Origin: Aradus depressus
Taxonomy: Eukaryota > Arthropoda > Insecta > Hemiptera > Aradidae
DNA: 64,000 bases
Direction: 5' to 3'
NCBI GenBank assembly: GCA_963662175.1
Contig: OY759221.1
Span: forward strand, 26,771,027 to 26,835,026
Part shown: in pieces, positions 54,415 to 64,000 of the stretch
Layout of the letters: each line of letters starts with the position of its first letter
Numbering within the stretch: position 1 is the stretch's first letter
Notes under the pieces: generated by a model
Told to the model about the DNA's origin: nothing
The model's database searches: none
Seen by the model: the letters and a program-made list of their open reading frames with translations, nothing else
Position numbers and translations under genes: made by a program

Positions 54415-55280
54415 AGAAAATAATGTGCATGATACTGAATGTGACGAGTCTAGGCCAATAACTACATAACAATGATGAAAATAATGAGGCAAAATCTGAT
54501 GATATGGATATTGTTAGCTAAGATGTCGATATATTAAGTTGATGAATAATAACTATTGTTATAAACATAATTATTATTATAAACTACATGACAATGTACA
54601 AATTGATGAACTTTCTCAAGTAAAATAATTGGAAAATACTTGTGATTATAAATGATTCCATGACAAAATGTATATTATACATTTTTGATATTATATGTAA
54701 ATAAAATGATGTTACTACTCTACAATATTTCATTCCTGAGTACTCTCCTAAGACCGACCACTTTCAACATAATACTCCTTAAGAGCATGCATTCGTCAAT
54801 TCGATTTTCTCTAATAAATTTACATGGACAATTATATAAATTGATAATTTCAATTTAAAATTACTTTCAACCAAAAATTATTTTCAACCAAAAACATGAC
54901 GGAAGAGCTCCGCTCCTGCCGCGCGTCCCTCGACGCACTGTTTTTTTTTAAATTTTTTTCTCTTGTTTTCGTATTTTCTTATTGTGTTCTCACATCGCAC
55001 AGTTCAATACAACAACCTACATATTTCAACAAGTCGTTTGAAGTTACGAAAATGAAACGAAACAACACTTTTCATTATTTGTTATCCTAACTTAATTTTT
55101 TATTTCCAATCGATTTATGCAAATAAAGCGGTCATTTAGCCTTCGATACGATGTCATATTATACTTTAAGTATTACAAAATGTATTAATTAAAGCTGACT
55201 AAGGTCATAGAAAAGACAATTTCAAAATAATTAAAAATTGTGCAATTTATCTCATAGTTGAACATTAATTAAATTGTGCA
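54415..55280. other. unassigned AT-rich stretch
   Basis: Follows the endonuclease remnant and may include its element's 3' part. No gene recognised. Confidence 0.4.
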
Positions 55281-55284
55281 AAAA

Positions 55285-55850
55285 AGGTAGATGAATCGCC
55301 GGCAATGTACTTCCCCAGAACGAATTAATCAATTAACATTCGTTCCCCCTCCAAAACCAGTCAACCATTAGCGCTAATAGTCAATGGATATATAAAGATA
55401 AAGAAAACGTATGTTTTTTTAAAAAATACTGTCTATTTCACAAATAATATATAATATGGGAGTACTTTCGGTATTGCTACCATCTTCAGCCACGACTTAA
55501 CAAATACTAAATTGAAGTTCAACTAGGTAGTTTACAATCCAAACGGTAGATAGGTATCCTTTTTCAGCCCCTACGGGGTTTTCCTATCCTTTCCTACCCC
55601 GCAGGGGCTAAAAATGGATACCTACCTGCCGTTTGGATTGTAATAAATTCATTACAATGGTTTATTAGGGTTTTTGAGTTGAGCCCCCTCCCTTCAGCCG
55701 ATATCGCTGAAACTTGACAGTTTATGTCCTCATTGGGCTCTGACTTTAATATGGACTTTCATGTCGTAACATTCATTACATTGGCAATTATTAGGGTGAG
55801 TTTAGGCCATCCTTCCCTTCGGCCGATTCCAGATGCGTTAAGTTAGCCCC
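55285..55850 (-). repeat. family A copy split by a foldback element
   Basis: Reverse head to 55397 (ccggcaatgtacttccccag; aaccagtcaaccattagcgc), interrupted by the foldback copy, resuming at about 55655 (ttattagggtttttgagttg; cattcattacattggcaatt). Confidence 0.8.
55398..55643. mobile_element. foldback element, second copy, right arm truncated
   Basis: The left arm matches 35632 onward (gggagtactttcggtattgc; acttaacaaatactaaattg). The centre is cctacggggttttcctatcc. The right arm is inverted and diverged and stops at gtttggattgtaa. Confidence 0.9.
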
Positions 55851-55879
55851 CCACTTCAGCTTTCTCAAATTATTTCAAA

Positions 55880-56235
55880 TGGAATCGATTGTGCTCGGTT
55901 TGTGCTAGATTGTGTTGATAATTATTTCGTTTGAGCTGCTTTGCAATACAGTGTTTTTGAACAATTACATGGGGGGGCCAACTTGACGCTAGCTCCCTCA
56001 AATTTGGATTGTTAGAAAAATGTTAACGCCAATCGATGATGCTCGATTGTGCTGACATTAATTCGTTTTGTGCTGCCTTGCAATATGGAATTATTTACAG
56101 AAAAACATCCGGTGGGCCAAACTTGAGGAAAGGCCATGCGCAAAATGTGGAAGGACGACTTGCTTGACGCCAGCTCCGCCTCTAAATTACCTCTTTGGCA
56201 ATATTTTAAGACCGATGAATAATGCAGAAAATTAT
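55880..56235 (+). repeat. duplicated non-coding segment (family E)
   Basis: Two related blocks (gattgtgttgataattattt ... gcaatacagtgtttttgaac and cgattgtgctgacattaatt ... gcaatatggaattatttac). The inverse is at 56985-57062, directly beside the R1-like tail, so this may be that LINE's 3' UTR. Confidence 0.5.
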
Positions 56236-56394
56236 GCATTTTGAGCTGGCTAGTATTACACTATAGTTGAGAAGAGAGAGGATGGTACCTTCTGACAATA
56301 TTAGCTGCATTCGGGGATGTAATGAAAATAGAGCAACTGATATTATTATGGATAAAATATAACTTGGTTCAAATTTGGTTGGCTAACATTCTTC

Positions 56395-56625
56395 GTTTTC
56401 GCTCAAAATCAATAGGTGTCGTCCTTAAGTTCCTCGATACTCTTATAAATGTATTCGATAAATTGAAGCTATTCGGAGTTATCGAGTTCACAAACAGACA
56501 GTCGGACATTTTTTATAATTTCAAGAGGCTTGGAAAACTTGAAATCTCGGTTAAAACTCAGCTTAGAATTTCTGATAGATGACATAACTTCCCCTATACT
56601 TCGTATAGCTGGGAAAGTAAAAAAT
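56395..56625 (-). repeat. family A copy with well-preserved right arm
   Basis: aatcaataggtgtcgtcctt, cggagttatcgagttcac, and arm ending cccctatacttcgtatagct gggaaagtaaaaa. Best example of the terminal palindrome ctatacttcgtatag. Confidence 0.85.
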
Positions 56626-57059
56626 AACTCAAATATATTGTCTGGGTTCTGTTCAACAAACAAAAAAAAATGTTTGCCTGTTTATGAGCCAGAGAAATAT
56701 AAGAGAGTGTTATCCTTTTTCTAATCCTTATCAGTGGGCTAATACAATTACCAAACCAGCCTCCATCCAGGCCCTCCCTCCTTTCATCTACTTATAATAA
56801 TATTAAAAGGGGACTTATTTTTTTTAAAAATAAACAGCACATTCCCTTGTAACACAAAAGAATTACTGTCAGCAGTATTCCGCACAAAAATTGCGCTATT
56901 CATTAGCGTTCAAATAATGCCAAAAAAACCTATCTAGAAGGTGGGATTGCCCAAAATTGGCCCCGTCGGATATGTTTATAAAAAAAAATTGCGAGGGGGC
57001 TATGGCCCCCCTCATATTTAATTGTTCAAAAACACTGTATTGCGAAGCAGCACGAAATA

Positions 57060-57400
57060 ATTATCAGCACAACCAGCTTCCGAGGGTTCAGTCCCAGGTA
57101 CGATACTGTCCGGCGTATCAACTCCAACCTAGGCCCGTCGAACAGCGGGCATTCGAGAATTACGTGTTCTGCAGTCTCAACGCCGCCACGAGCAGTTCGG
57201 GCTGTCCTTATTCTTGAAAAATAAGAGCCCCGTGACCCGATAGTATCTGGGACGTCCAGTGGTCCGGCTTCTCCCAAACAGAGTCAAGTCTTGCCCGGAC
57301 GTTTTGAAAGTATGCGCAGGTCGTTCGGCCGTCTAAGAATCGTGAACAACGCTGCTGCCATTTCTCTACTATCCAGTCTTATCCGACTCCCTTAATAACT
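57060..57400 (-). pseudogene. R1-like LINE C-terminal remnant
   Basis: Minus frames give RLDSVWEKPDHWTSQILSGH then, after a shift, GGVETAEHVILECPLFDGPR. LSGHG plus etAeHVi.eCP define the C-terminal finger region of R1-like LINEs. Two finger cysteines are lost. Confidence 0.75.
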
Positions 57401-57600
57401 TACGATGTAATGAATATATCGACACAAAAATTAGTATGTTGATTCAGAAGTACCTATGTAATTCAATTATACATTTTTAGCCTAAAAGGTCGATTAATTT
57501 TGAAGGGAGAGCGGAAACTTGATTAATTAATTCATTTTAGAAAATGGGAAAGTTGCCGATGAATCATAGACGACTTTCAACATCCGAATAATTGATTTTC
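57400..57600 (+). repeat. family A fragment
   Basis: cgatgtaatgaatatatcga, aaggtcgattaattttgaag. Confidence 0.75.
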
Positions 57601-57604
57601 ATCT

Positions 57605-57905
57605 AGAAACAAATTTTCTTTATATACTAACGCCATATTACAAGGGAAGAAATATTGGAAATTAAAACTATTATTGTGGCCATAAATTGGAATCTGAACA
57701 GCGTTGTAAACAAAATGATTTACTTACCAAGTGTCCAAACAAAAAAAATGTATATAAAATTCGAAAAATATACAATTGTTACAAGTAAATACGATTAATA
57801 GAATAAATTGCGAATATTAGAAGAAGAAAATGAATATAATTTGGAGGTGTCAAGATGAGTATATATGGTAATAAATACCTAGAAACAAATATGAGTATAT
57901 TTTAA
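57605..57905. other. unassigned AT-rich stretch
   Basis: No gene or repeat recognised. Confidence 0.45.
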
Positions 57906-57909
57906 GAAT

Positions 57910-58478
57910 AATGTCGGTGAATAACCGGCAATGTAATCGCTCTCCCTCCAAAGCCATTCGACTGTTCGGGCTAAAACTCAATATTAGACTTACATAATGG
58001 CTTCTGAATCTTCATACTAAATTTTGTGTCGATATATTCATTACATCGGCAGTTATTAGGGTATTTGAATCGAGCCCCTTTTCTCTGATACCTCCTCCCC
58101 TTCAGCCAAATTTCACAAAAAATTAATAGGTTTCGTCTTTGCGGGATTTTGAATTTAAATATAAAATTTCATGTCAATACATTCATTACAACGGTAGTTA
58201 TTAGTTTTTGTGTTAAGCCTCCCTAATCCCCCCTTCCCTTGGACCGATTTGGCTAAAAATCAATAGATGTCGTTCTTGGAAGTTTCTGGACACATATATA
58301 AATTTTCTTGTCGATAACATCATTCTATCGGAAGTTATCGTATTCACACACATACTGACATTTCCGTTTTTCGGATCAGGGTGTCGGAAAAAAACATGAA
58401 ATTTCGGTAAAATTTCAACATCGAATTTCCGACCAATTACATAACTTTGTTTAAAATTCGTATAGTGGGGAAATAAAA
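57910..58478 (-). repeat. family A, reference near-complete copy
   Basis: About 570 bp. From left: head aataaccggcaatgtaatcg; three body modules each with a cattcatt-type block and ttatt; then ctatcggaagttatcgtatt; then the terminal arm (acatgaaatttcggtaaaat; acatcgaatttccgaccaat; ataactt) ending gggaaataaaaa. Other copies show the same arm, inverted, at the opposite end, so the whole is a non-coding terminal-inverted-repeat element. No ORF beyond chance. Confidence 0.85.
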
Positions 58479-58706
58479 ATAAACAAGATATCAGGAAAAA
58501 GTTCCAAGGACATTGGACTGAAAGTACGAAAGAAAATAATATATTCGTTATTTCACAAAATGTTTGCAAACCGAATTTTCAGTTTTGCAGAATATATATG
58601 CTTATATGAATAATACTTATAAATAACATTTTTTCTCGTAATTTTCCATTTTTTTTTTTTTTTTTTTAAGTGGAGACCCAAAAAATATATGTAAATTGAG
58701 CATTAC

Positions 58707-58823
58707 CTGAGAAAGATCGGTGTCATCTCGGATCTTCTGATCGATGGTATAGTTGTGTCGAGCAGCAGAGAGAGAGACGGCGGTGGCCAGAAGCAGGAGA
58801 ACACTACACTTGACACGATACAT
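58707..58823 (-). CDS. Fas1: putative fasciclin 1, first coding exon
   Basis: The minus-strand ATG at 58823 opens MYRVKCSVLLLLATAVSLSA, a clear signal peptide (basic start, hydrophobic core, small residues at the cleavage site). HNYTIDQKIRDDTDLSQ follows, then a donor cag|gtaatg at 58706. The 39 codons end in phase 0. Fasciclin 1 is a secreted, GPI-anchored neural adhesion protein of four FAS1 domains; insect FAS1 N-termini have a signal peptide followed by a KIRDD..LSQ-like segment. The second exon was not found, so the gene would continue leftward through or beyond this window. The ORF is open upstream of the ATG, but that part is GC repeats. The identity rests on a short peptide; another secreted protein is possible. 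Confidence 0.5.
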
Positions 58824-58854
58824 CCTTCGTAGAGGATAACCTCGCCAGGACTGA
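58822..58854 (-). promoter_or_regulatory. possible Inr + DPE core promoter
   Basis: Minus-strand TCAGTC (58849-58854) matches the arthropod initiator TCAGTY. Counting its A as +1, GGATG falls at +28 to +32 and fits the DPE consensus RGWYV. No TATA box. This would give a leader of only 29 nt, so an upstream start site remains possible. Confidence 0.25.
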
Positions 58855-58953
58855 GAAGCACCGCCTCGGATCTGATCGATCCCAGAGCCCTGTCCCCCCC
58901 CCCACCACCACACCGCCCCTCGGAGTGGGGCTCCACCTTACAGGTAATCTACA

Positions 58954-58968
58954 CAGGGGCGTAGCCAG
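58954..58968. other. transposon-end-like motif
   Basis: caggggcgtagccag is a frequent DNA-transposon terminus in animals. No partner end was found. Confidence 0.3.
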
Positions 58969-59187
58969 CACCAGGGGGTGTACTTCACAAATTACTATAA
59001 AATGTAGTCATTTTCTATAAAATGTAGTCTTCATTTTGTGATTTTATTTCATCAACATCATAGCTCTCACCCCCACCCAAAAAAAGTTATACGAATCTCA
59101 AGAAACTGTGACGAAAAAGCGAACGGATATACATCACACGCAACCGGGAGGGAATAGGTGAGTTTCTCCGTGAAAGGCTCTAGCTCT

Positions 59188-59417
59188 GACGACTCATGCC
59201 CGAGGTCATATCGCCTACTACCAGAGCGCTATTTCGTCGCTCTGGTGGACAAGAGCCCGACTCTACTCTGGGAGGCCTAAATGTTGCCTACCTAGGTAAA
59301 AATTACCTATGGTAAGGGTTTTTAACAAGTACCTGATATCGCACAAGCTCGGGACGATCGTTTATTGTCCCGTCAATAGGAAGGCATCTTTTTGCATCTC
59401 CCAAATAAAAAATTAGG
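59188..59417 (-). mobile_element. tRNA-SINE, degenerate, head missing
   Basis: gactcatgcccgaggtcata, ccagagcgctatttcgtcgc, to gcatctcccaaataaaaaat. Confidence 0.8.
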
Positions 59418-59419
59418 AA

Positions 59420-59740
59420 GTGTTCAGACTTTATTCTAAATTATTGTCAACAATTTTTAACTAATATGTGAGCCGTAAAATGATTTATTATTTCCAAAAT
59501 TCTGGATTTTCTAATTGTACTGGAATATCGTACGTATTGCCAAGAAATTAATTTTAACAAATAAATTATAAATGTATAAATCCTCTAAATGGAGACATTT
59601 TCATATTTAACAGAACACACAATTATACAATCATAGATATGTGAGTATACAGGGTGAAAAAAAAAAAAACACCACCTTAGTCTTTACTTATTACTAACCA
59701 CAGCACATAATCATTTTTTATTTTATTTATTTATATATAT
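59420..59740. other. unassigned AT-rich stretch
   Basis: No gene recognised. Near its right end (59650-59680) is acagggtgaaaaaaaaaaaa. Confidence 0.4.
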
Positions 59741-60430
59741 TTACAACGGCATAACATTTGCCACTAGCAATTGCGATAAATAGTGCAGTGTCAGGTGCGT
59801 GGCTGTACTGCTGAGGTACGTGACCGAAGAGGAGTCCAGGCTAGCCCTGGAGCAGGTCCCTCTGCCATATCCGCTTGAGGCGTAGTGGTGGATTGTGGGG
59901 AGGGTGTTTGTGGATAATTCTTGTATAAGTGGATTGGCGTGATGATGGAGTTTGTCATGAAAAGTTTGATATCGTATCCTGATAACAGGTACAAATGGGA
60001 TGTTGAGGTCATTATGTAATGTGAGGTTGGAAACGTAAAATGGCGCATTGGCAATAAAATAACGTCCCATCCGAAGGACGGCATGCTTAAGTTTGTTTCA
60101 TCTTCCTGGGGGGCCTCGACCGGGTTTCCAATATGCGAGTAAGATTATACGTCGAGTGAAAGTAAGCGAAGTCTGTACAAAACTCGCTTGGACAAAAGCT
60201 TTTTTTAAATGGCTGATGTAGTAAGAAGTGATTAATTTTCAGGTTGTAAAATAGATTTTTTGGCTGATCTCCATATCTCGATGCCGTAAATCCAGATGGG
60301 TTTTAGTATAGTGTTGTATATGTGAAGTTTGTTTTCAAGCGATAATGTCGATCGTCGTCCGATGATTGATTTCAATCATCCAAATCGTCTTTTGAGGTCT
60401 GTGCGTTTCAGTCTGATATCAGTTGTCCAA
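59741..60430 (-). mobile_element. jockey-like LINE 3' part, with a SINE inserted
   Basis: The minus frame ending near 59810 reads APFYVSNLTLHNDLNIPFVP then YQTFHDKLHHHANPLIQEL. Upstream (60230-60420) another frame has KLHIYNTILKPIWIYGIEIW, the preceding jockey segment. They are separated by a SINE fragment at 60058-60135. The order is that of one LINE tail. Confidence 0.8.
60058..60135 (-). mobile_element. tRNA-SINE fragment nested in the LINE
   Basis: aacgtcccatccgaaggacg, gcatgcttaagttt, gcctcgaccgggtttcc. Confidence 0.8.
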
Positions 60431-60434
60431 ACAT

Positions 60435-61675
60435 AATCATTAGAATTGTCTTTAAAAATGTCCATTAGAAGCCGTCCATAAACCTACTAAAAGAATTGAA
60501 CAAATAACGAATCGGGAATTTCGAAAAGGACTCATGTCGTCTATTTTCCAAAGTATACGTTTTCACTGTTTTTTTGTCTTCATGTATAGGCTGATGTTTT
60601 GTGAGGGAAAGGGACTCATGTCTGTTTCTCTTAATGAAGAAAAAACCATGTCTTTCCGGAGTGAATTTCGAAAAGGTCTCATCTCTGAGAGAGACAAACA
60701 TAACATATTCCGATATCTTGAACTTCAAAGAGTGGTCAAAACTTAACTTCAAAGCTAAACCTTTGTCCGAAAGATGCTACGGAAAAAAATTGGATAAAAA
60801 GAATAAAGTTTCATTTCAAGTGTCGAATTTTTTTGAGTTTTAACCCTGATAAACCCGGAGAAGTACTGTGCCGTCCCTTTATAGGCAATGAGCTGAACAA
60901 TAAAATATTTGTCTATATAAATAAAAGGTTGTTGTGCAAACATTCCTACTATTGATGAATTTCGCGCATATTCCACAAAAGTACCAATAAATCCATTAAA
61001 GATGAACGACCTGAAAAAGTTGAAGCAGTATATACCTACCGAGTATTCAGATTTTTATGATAATATTTTACTGTGGCCGACTGCAATGTCAGAACCTCAG
61101 GACGCTGACATCGAAGAAGATTTTTGACTAAAAAAACTTTTTTTTAGTTTTATATATGACTTTTATATAGGTATAATAGAAATACGTAGATTTGTTTGTA
61201 CGAACAGACACTCTTTTAGCGTATTTTAATGTCACTTAACATGTATAAGAAAAAACAATGTTTTAATCAATAAACTTTCTTAAATAAGACTATTTTATTA
61301 TTTCTAAAAATACCTGAATCCTATGATGAATTTCGAAAAGGGCTCATCTCGGGAAGCTTTAACAGCTGATTTTCCCGACACCGTTTTACTGAAGAAAACC
61401 ATTTCAGTATTTTATGATGCAACCCTATGGTTAGCTCTACCAGAAAAATCGGGGCTCTTAGATTAAATACAGTTTGAAAGAAATTCAGTTTTTTGTCTCC
61501 TGAAAATCTTTAAAAATCAGAGGTGGGTCCTTTTCGAAATTCCCGATTTTTTTGCATTAAAAATTTTGCTACTAAAATGTCATTCCTTCTTTCTTTTGAA
61601 TGAACTAGAATACTAAGTGGAGTAAAATAATCCCTGACTGTAAAATGCTATTAAAGGAAATGTCCCTGAATCTAA
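60435..61675. other. unassigned stretch with repeated aatttcgaaaagg motif
   Basis: gaatttcgaaaagg- or gggaatttcgaaaagg-like words recur at about 60511, 60664 and 61327, and inverted near 61535. No family recognised. ORFs at 60465-60843 overlap on both strands and look like chance. Confidence 0.4.
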
Positions 61676-61679
61676 AAAT

Positions 61680-61985
61680 AAAATGGCTGTCTGTCTGTGA
61701 ACAAGATAAATTCCGATATAATTAATGTATCAATACGAAATTTTATATGAGTATCCAAAACCCCATAAGGGCGACACCTATTGACGTTCAGTCAAATCAG
61801 CTGAAGGCAAGGGAGGATTTGAGTAAAGCTTAATAACTCCCGATGTAATGAGTGTATCGACATGAAATTTAGTATCGATTCAGGAGTCCTTATGTAAGTT
61901 AACTATTGATTTTTATTCCAAACTGTCGATTGGTTTTGGAGGGGCAGCAAAAAGTTAATTGATCCATTCTAGAGAAGTAGATTAG
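61680..61985 (+). repeat. family A copy, body
   Basis: ctgtgaacaagataaattcc, aagggcgacacctattgacg, agtaagttaactattgattt. Confidence 0.8.
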
Positions 61986-62137
61986 AAATATGCCATCATA
62001 TAGAGTCACCCCGTTCGTTAGATTCAATACATGTTTTAATTCCTTTCTCCTCTCCACACCCGACCTAATTCATTTTTTTTTTTCCGGTTTCCATACAGTA
62101 GTATCCCTACTGGAAGGGAATATATTTAACTGCATGC

Positions 62138-62426
62138 GCCATATGTATATTACAAGCTTTAACATAACTTAATTTTGAATTTTACATACAATAATTTAGA
62201 TAGACAATAAAGTTATAGTTCATCGAAATTAATCTTTTGAACAAAGTTTAAAAATTCTTTATAAAAACGTATATATATATATGTCCTACTACAGCCATAT
62301 GTATATTACAAGCTTTAACATAACTTAATTTTGAATTTTACATACAATAATTTAGATAGACAATAAAGTTATAGTTCATCGAAATTAATCTTTTGAACAA
62401 AGTTTAAAAATTCTTTATAAAAACGT
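62138..62426. repeat. 133-bp perfect direct duplication
   Basis: 62138-62270 and 62294-62426 look identical (gccatatgtatattacaagc ... ctttataaaaacgt), separated by a 23-bp (AT)n-containing spacer. The right copy overlaps the 3' end of the LINE remnant that follows. Confidence 0.9.
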
Positions 62427-62875
62427 CGCACTAAAATAATTGTTGACAAAGGCCAACTTTCATCATTGACCACCACAAATCTCACTAGGAAACTTCTTAG
62501 ACCCTCCAGTAGTTCACAGGTGTAGATTAAATGATGGACTGTCTGCTGCTGGGTGCCGCAGAGGCAGAGAGGCGAATCGAGGGTCTTGAACCTGTGGAGG
62601 TAGTGCCTCATCTTGCCGTGTCCACTCAGGAGCATGGTCATTTTGGCTGGGAACGGTTAGTCGTTCTTCATCGCCAACCTGTCCTCTACAGTCGGAAAGA
62701 AGCTCCTTGTAACCGTACCTAATTCATTATCCCGATGAAAAATTATATTCACCAGTAAGTTATGTATTGGCAATTTCTCAAAACTATTTGCTTTGGGTCC
62801 CAATGTAAATTGTTCATCTAACGCGAGCGCTTTTGTGCGGCTTGCCAAAAAAAGCTGGAGGTAGTGTGTAGTCAA
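62369..62875 (-). pseudogene. R1-like LINE C-terminal remnant with finger
   Basis: The minus frame reads MTMLLSGHGKMRHYLHRFKT then PLCLCGTQQQTVHHLIYTCE, an intact CxC..H..C finger as in R1-like LINE C-termini. The upstream frame, broken by a stop at about 62655, holds SFFPTVEDRLAMKND, the linker after RNase H. Best-preserved of the three such tails. Confidence 0.78.
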
Positions 62876-62887
62876 AATTCACTGATC

Positions 62888-63095
62888 TTGTGGACATGAG
62901 TCCTAAATTGTGCCTACCGATTTAATTGGGGCCTGGCTCTTCAAGGAATACCTGACATCGCCCAGGTTCGGGGTCCATTGATTAACGTCCCATCCGAAGG
63001 ACAATGTGCTCAACTTTTTTACCTTCCAATTAGCCTCGGTGGGGATCAAACTCACGATCATTTGAACAGTGTACAAGCACGTTACCTGTGGCCCA
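62888..63095 (-). mobile_element. tRNA-SINE, old and degenerate
   Basis: ggaatacctgacatcgccca, gattaacgtcccatccgaag, gcctcggtggggatcaaact. Strongly diverged. Confidence 0.75.
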
Positions 63096-63180
63096 AGCAC
63101 GGCTGGGTAAGTTCTCAACTGCTGACTTAGATCAACACTTCATATAGAATAATCATATCTGCTGCAAATTTTAATGTATA

Positions 63181-63740
63181 ATTTTTTTTGTCTTTATAAT
63201 GTTGGTCGCAACTGTTGCCATGACGCAACAACCAGCTACCAAGAGGACTTCATTGAATGTGGATGACTTGATTGGCGTGAGAGAGGAACGCCACCCAGCG
63301 GTAGCTCCTCAGGGCGAAATTTAAAACAATGAATATTATGGTTATTAACAATGAATGGGGATTTTATGATTTTATTTCAAGAAGTGGGGGATTGTAATTT
63401 GGGATTATATTAAGTCACGGTTCTACCTCCTCTTCAATCTCCTGGGAGGATTGTGTGGCAAAGAAAGTGAGTGGATGTATGGATTTGGGTGTGAATGCAA
63501 TTTGTTGTGGAAACATCTGTAAAGTTTCTGAATTGTGTCGTGTACTGTGTTTATCATGATGTCATTGTGAAGTTTTCTGTTACTTACGTATGGTGGACAT
63601 AGTGTAATGAGTCTGAGTATCGACTGGAAAACCTGGTTACGTTTCAGGTTAGATATTTTGACCGAACCGTAGATTTGTGAGCCGTACATCCAGAGTGGCT
63701 TCAGTAGAAAATGTATAATGTATAATGAATGCACCATTTG
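63181..63740 (-). mobile_element. jockey-like LINE 3' end
   Basis: The minus frame reads KPLWMYGSQIYGSVKISNLK, then CPPYVSNRKLHNDIMINTVH and finally NPPRRLKRR. A 3' UTR follows and ends at a T-run (63182-63190) that is its poly-A. Collinear with the copy at 7.03-7.53 kb. 5'-truncated. Confidence 0.82.
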
Positions 63741-63834
63741 AATAATTCACTTTTTATAAAAACGTAAAGGTAGCTGCTTGCTTTTGATTTCAACTGTCTC
63801 ATATATATCGTAAATATATATATTTTTTATGTTT

Positions 63835-64000
63835 ACTTGAATTCTCTAGCTATACGAAGTAGAGGTGAAGTTATGTAATCGATAGAAATTTGATTTTTGA
63901 AGAATCCAGTGTATCATTGATTTTCAGTCAAATCGGCCAAATGGAAGGGTGGGATGGCGGGTAAGTTACATATTTAAATGCAAAAACTCATAAGTACATT
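63835..64000 (+). repeat. family A left arm and body start
   Basis: ctctagctatacgaagtaga, aagttatgtaatcgatagaa (inverted arm), then aatcggccaaatggaagggt. Continues past the window. Confidence 0.75.

Noticed and set aside
58617..58913. Upstream extension of the Fas1 ORF (start at 58913)
   Set aside because: The extension is a translation of a poly-G/GGT repeat with no ATG; the signal peptide fits only the ATG at 58823.

Overview
This is a gene-poor, AT-rich stretch of animal nuclear DNA, most likely from an arthropod and probably an insect. Supporting evidence: a full-length arthropod-type 5S rRNA gene; SINE tails made of (CCTAA)n, the insect telomere motif; a probable first exon of the insect adhesion gene fasciclin 1; and remnants of RTE-, jockey- and R1-like LINEs, Ty3/gypsy, Tc1-mariner, pogo, hAT, Harbinger and Helentron elements. 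No operons, bacterial genes or CRISPR array were seen. The species cannot be fixed from sequence alone.

Layout. 0-7 kb: a 49-bp and a 58-bp tandem array, hAT, jockey-like and Helentron remnants, and a SINE split by a small hAT element. 7-13 kb: jockey-like LINE tail, copies of a dispersed inverted-repeat element (here 'family A'), one unidentified exon-like ORF (8.4 kb), and an internally deleted Tc1/mariner copy (11.2-12.1 kb). 13-24 kb: SINEs, family A/B/C repeats, a disabled dynein heavy chain exon (17.8-18.1 kb) and a LINE tail (19.1 kb). 24.5-26.1 kb: the only long intact coding relic, a 5'-truncated RTE-like reverse transcriptase with clean target-site duplications. 26-36 kb: family C and A repeats, a 33-bp array (30.5-31.3 kb), a 64-bp array and a perfect 392-bp foldback palindrome (35.6-36.0 kb). 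36.8-43.5 kb: an unclassified 932-bp TIR element, a pogo relic, a 44-bp satellite of about 37 units (40.8-42.4 kb) and a Harbinger deletion derivative. 44-58 kb: SINE pair, Ty3/gypsy remnant, a solitary 5S rRNA gene, R1-like LINE tails, a second Helentron nuclease remnant and a second foldback copy. 58.7 kb: putative fasciclin 1 exon 1 on the minus strand, with LINE tails and SINEs to its right.

If the exon at 58.7 kb is real, everything to its left may be a very large first intron and everything to its right the 5' flank. The recurring theme is layered insertion. One element, family A, is present in at least 25 fragments, and three different tandem arrays (44, 64 and 20 bp) appear to have grown inside individual copies of it.
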